Shown here piece after piece: positions 61,463-64,000 of a stretch of 64,000 nt of DNA (position 1 is its first letter; each line of letters opens with the position of its first letter). The position numbers and the translations under genes are program-made. The DNA comes from an uncultured Opitutaceae bacterium. GTDB taxonomy: Bacteria > Verrucomicrobiota > Verrucomicrobiia > Opitutales > Opitutaceae. The stretch lies in NCBI GenBank assembly GCA_951813085.1, contig OX638348.1:4788772-4852771 (forward strand), read 5' to 3'. The notes beneath the pieces were generated by a model. The model was not told where the DNA came from and searched no databases. It saw only the letters and a list, made by a program, of their open reading frames with translations.

Positions 61463-63141
61463 CTAGCTATTCTTAGCGGTATCCCGAATCGAAACCGGTA
61501 TGCGAACGCGGGCTATGAGCCCGGAAGGGGATGCGGGGACCATATCGAGGTGGCCGCCTTTCAAGGCGAGCTGCGTGCGAATTTGAAACAGTCCGATCTT
61601 GTTGAGCGGCGCATTGACGCTCTTTAGCTTGTCATCCAGTCCGACTCCGTCGTCCTCCACCTGCAAGACCCACTCGTCCTCATCTCTGAAAATCGTGACG
61701 ATACAGAGCTTTGCCCGGGAATGGCGTACGACATTCGTAAGCAGTTCGCGAAGGATTTCGAAAAGCAAGTCGCGCTTTTGCTCGAGCTCGATCGATTGCT
61801 GGTCAGCAATTGAGATGCTCGCTTCGATCCCGTGCTCCTCGCGGGTCATGGCGACCATACGCTTGGTGGCGCCGATGAATCCTTCCTTGGACGGATTCGG
61901 TGGACTGTAGCCCGCCACAGGCTCTTGCGCGAAGTCGAATGGGAGCGACTCCTGTTTGGGAGCGGACGCTTTCTTTCGCCCTACTGACTTGAGCACTTCC
62001 TCATAGGCGGTGTCCTTGTCGATCTCAAGCGATTCGCTTGGCTCTTCCACCTCCGGTACGGGGGCTTTCTCGGGCTTTCGGGCCGCTTTCTTTGAAACGA
62101 TTTTGGTGACCTGCTTTTTGGGAGGAGCCGCTTTCCTCGAGCGCGGGGGTTCTGCGGGTTCGGCAGGTTTTGCCGGTGGTGGCGAGATGGGAGCGGAGAG
62201 GGCTTCACTCCCGAGAGCGATTTCGTCAGCAAGCGCTTTAAGCTTTTGGTCCGCTTTTCGGAGCGCTTCCTGGATCGCGGTATTCGCTTCTGCGATGCGG
62301 TCGAAGAGCTCGTTCGCGCTGGCGGATTCCTTGATGACGCCGATCAATAGGGTTTCGTCTGTGGCGTTCCCATTCCAGATACGTCCGCAGAGCTCGAGCG
62401 TGTTGAGCGGCATTTGGTCTCCGTCCACGCGGAATGCGCATTTTATAATGTCGTTCTTAAGAGGGAAACGGTCGAGCGTTTCGAAAAGCGCTGCCTGATC
62501 CTCTTTGAAGGCGCTGGCGCTGCTCACGATTTCGTCCAGCGTGCACTCTGCAGGACTGGATGGAAATTGGAGCATTGCCAGGGCGATTGAATCCAGGACG
62601 AACGTGTCTCGCTTCGGGTAGTACGTCCACGAGCCCATTTTGCCAGTTTCCAGCGAGAGATGTAGACGCGACTCGAGCAAAGCCCTTTCGGACGCGAGCG
62701 TCGCGCGATAGTGGCCCGAATCGCACTTTCGACCAGCGAAGGGGATAGGTCGTCCTTGCATACGATGTCTTCGATGCCATTGGGGCGAACGAACTCCGAC
62801 CGCTTCATGGCCCGCCGCGTGGTAAGTCCAAGAATCGGATCTTCGTAACCGATTATCCTGAGCGCCTCTATCTTGTTCTCGGGACTATCGAATGCATCCA
62901 GGTCAAGGAATAGCAGGTCGTAGTCTCCCTCTCTGAGCAAATTGCGGGCGTCGTCGATGGATGTGCAGCGCTGAAGCTTGTATTCGCTCAATCGAGACCG
63001 CTTCAAGTCCGCTCGCAGCGTCGCAGCATCGTCCTCGTCGCGGATCACCGCGAGTAGAAAGAGCGTTCCGCGAACGCCCTGTATCGGGAGCGAGGAGTCT
63101 TCGACGTTGTCTTTGAAATTTGGAGACTCCGACTGCGACAT
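61463..63141 (-). pseudogene. Receiver domain / histidine-kinase-like hybrid, frameshifted
   Basis: The N-terminal frame (start 63141, MSQSESPNFKDNVEDSSLPI) carries a receiver domain: LLAVIRDEDDAATLRADLKR, then LLFLDLDAFDSPENKIEALR with the phospho-acceptor region. It leaves homology near SAIRATIA. The other frame continues with LASERALLESRLHLSLETGK, a PAS-like region, an Ala/Pro/Lys-rich linker, and a HATPase domain (ELLTNVVRHSRAKLCIVTIF, DDGVGLDD, IGLFQIRTQLALKGGHLDMV). One base missing near 62699-62703 joins them. No H-box is obvious, so the kinase part may be a phosphatase-like or accessory ATPase. Confidence 0.72.
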
Positions 63142-63789
63142 TACTGGTAGAAGCGCTGGAAGCTAGCGCATAATCGTGAGGAATTGGCGGGAAAAGAGGG
63201 TGCGGATAAAGCGCGCTTTTTGAGACTTGGAGGGGATGTATCGTGAAGACGTCTTTGGAATTGCGAACGCCGAGTCGCAGGCGAGCGTGAATCTGTCAGG
63301 GTGGGAGAATGAGGCATCCTAAGTTCGAATACGCTGTGCTTGAGGGAATGAATGGCCAAGGTGAATACTCGTCGTAGCCGAAGCCATTTCTCGCATTTTA
63401 GGATGCTGCATTACGCGCTTATTCACCAATTTCCAAATATAAGTAAAAACGGCAAAAGTTATCCACATGTTATTTACAGCGCAAGATTTCATGCGATTCT
63501 AAACCACTGGTTGTAGGAATTCTCTCAACGAGTAGTTATTAAAGGCCTACAAAAGAGGTGAAGGGTTAGATTGTTGCGGAATCTGGGTGTCATGAGGCTG
63601 ATTTTTGATTTGCGGTGGTTTTTATTGAAAAATGAGCGCCTGTCGCCGCCGAAAAGAGCGGATTCACAGCATTTGAGAGCCTAAATTGGCCGATAATCGC
63701 TCAATCAGAAGGTGAAACGATGAATATTTCTCAAATTCGTAACCAACTGGTTGACTGCTTAAATTCATGCGACTAATGCTCGCTGATAA
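63142..63789. other. 648-bp AT-rich intergenic region
   Basis: No gene is recognised between the receiver-kinase gene and the oxidoreductase. It contains a consensus-like DnaA box, TTATCCACA at 63459-63467, next to a one-mismatch copy TTATTTACA at 63470-63478. Two palindromic cores, AACCACTGGTT (63502-63512) and AACCAACTGGTT (63741-63752), lie farther right. Divergent promoters are expected here. Confidence 0.5.
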
Positions 63790-64000
63790 ATGTCAACAGA
63801 GGCTTCTGCATCCCCACCTCCTTCCGAGGAACTCATCCAAGACGCTGTCATTCGACTGGCTGGCAATTCGCAAGACGGCATTCAATCCATAGGGGGGTTC
63901 TTGGCTCGGTTGGCAGGCCGCAGCGCTCAGGAGGTCATGACGTACATGACGATTCCGGCGACCATTTCCGGAGGCCCATCGATTTTCCAGGTACGCATGG
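63790..64000 (+). CDS. 2-oxoacid:acceptor oxidoreductase, gamma/alpha chain (partial)
   Basis: 70 codons from ATG 63790 to the window end. DAVIRLAGNSQDGIQSIGGF and MTIPATISGGPSIFQVRM match the N-terminal gamma domain of KorA-type 2-oxoglutarate (or related 2-oxoacid) ferredoxin oxidoreductase alpha subunits, in which the gamma and alpha chains are fused. The enzyme oxidatively decarboxylates a 2-oxoacid with ferredoxin as acceptor. Most of the protein lies outside the window, so the exact substrate is open. Confidence 0.82.
   Translation, partial: MSTEASASPPPSEELIQDAVIRLAGNSQDGIQSIGGFLARLAGRSAQEVMTYMTIPATISGGPSIFQVRM

Overview
The window looks like chromosomal DNA of a Verrucomicrobiota bacterium, most likely class Opitutia (Puniceicoccales/Pelagicoccus-like). 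This is inferred from gene families, not from a database search. The left third has the PVC-superphylum mix of DUF1552/DUF1592 proteins, haem-binding CxxCH beta-propeller dehydrogenases, ThuA-like proteins, Cys-type sulfatases and TonB receptors. The right half holds ordinary housekeeping genes and a tmRNA.

Layout. 1-12.9 kb is a polysaccharide/sugar-oxidation region: multicopper oxidase tail, collapsed DUF1592-DUF1552 pair, PVC dehydrogenase, sulfatase, ThuA-like protein, SGNH-propeller-cytochrome protein, and a ruined TonB receptor. Mirrored REP-like palindromes flank the ThuA-like gene. 12.9-20.2 kb is a toxin-antitoxin/defence cluster: hipBA between 21-bp direct repeats, a discoidin-type sensor kinase (frameshifted) with a LuxR-type regulator, an AbiE pair with an inverted-repeat operator, and an MNT nucleotidyltransferase with its own palindromic operator. 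20.2-27.1 kb carries a tripartite tricarboxylate transporter in which the binding protein and small membrane subunit are fused, a sulfatase with two nonsense codons, a GH43 stub, an HEPN gene whose MNT partner is a relic, and a decayed IS3/IS407-like element. 27.1-64 kb is mostly core: tmRNA, mscS, mdh, DAHP synthase, ygfZ, HU, galK, prepilin peptidase, aroE, xseA, YyaL-type protein, GH20, HAD, pseudouridine synthase, DUF4097 protein, Rsm22-type protein (two frameshifts), ABC exporter, 5-oxoprolinase, hrpA, Cu/Zn efflux permease, a receiver-kinase hybrid (one frameshift), and the start of a 2-oxoacid oxidoreductase.

Two themes stand out. First, the two MNT/HEPN loci have decayed reciprocally: one keeps the nucleotidyltransferase, the other keeps the HEPN protein. 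Second, the window contains many broken genes: internal deletions, nonsense codons, and single-base frameshifts in otherwise well-conserved genes. Whether the frameshifts are real decay or sequencing/assembly error cannot be decided from this sequence.
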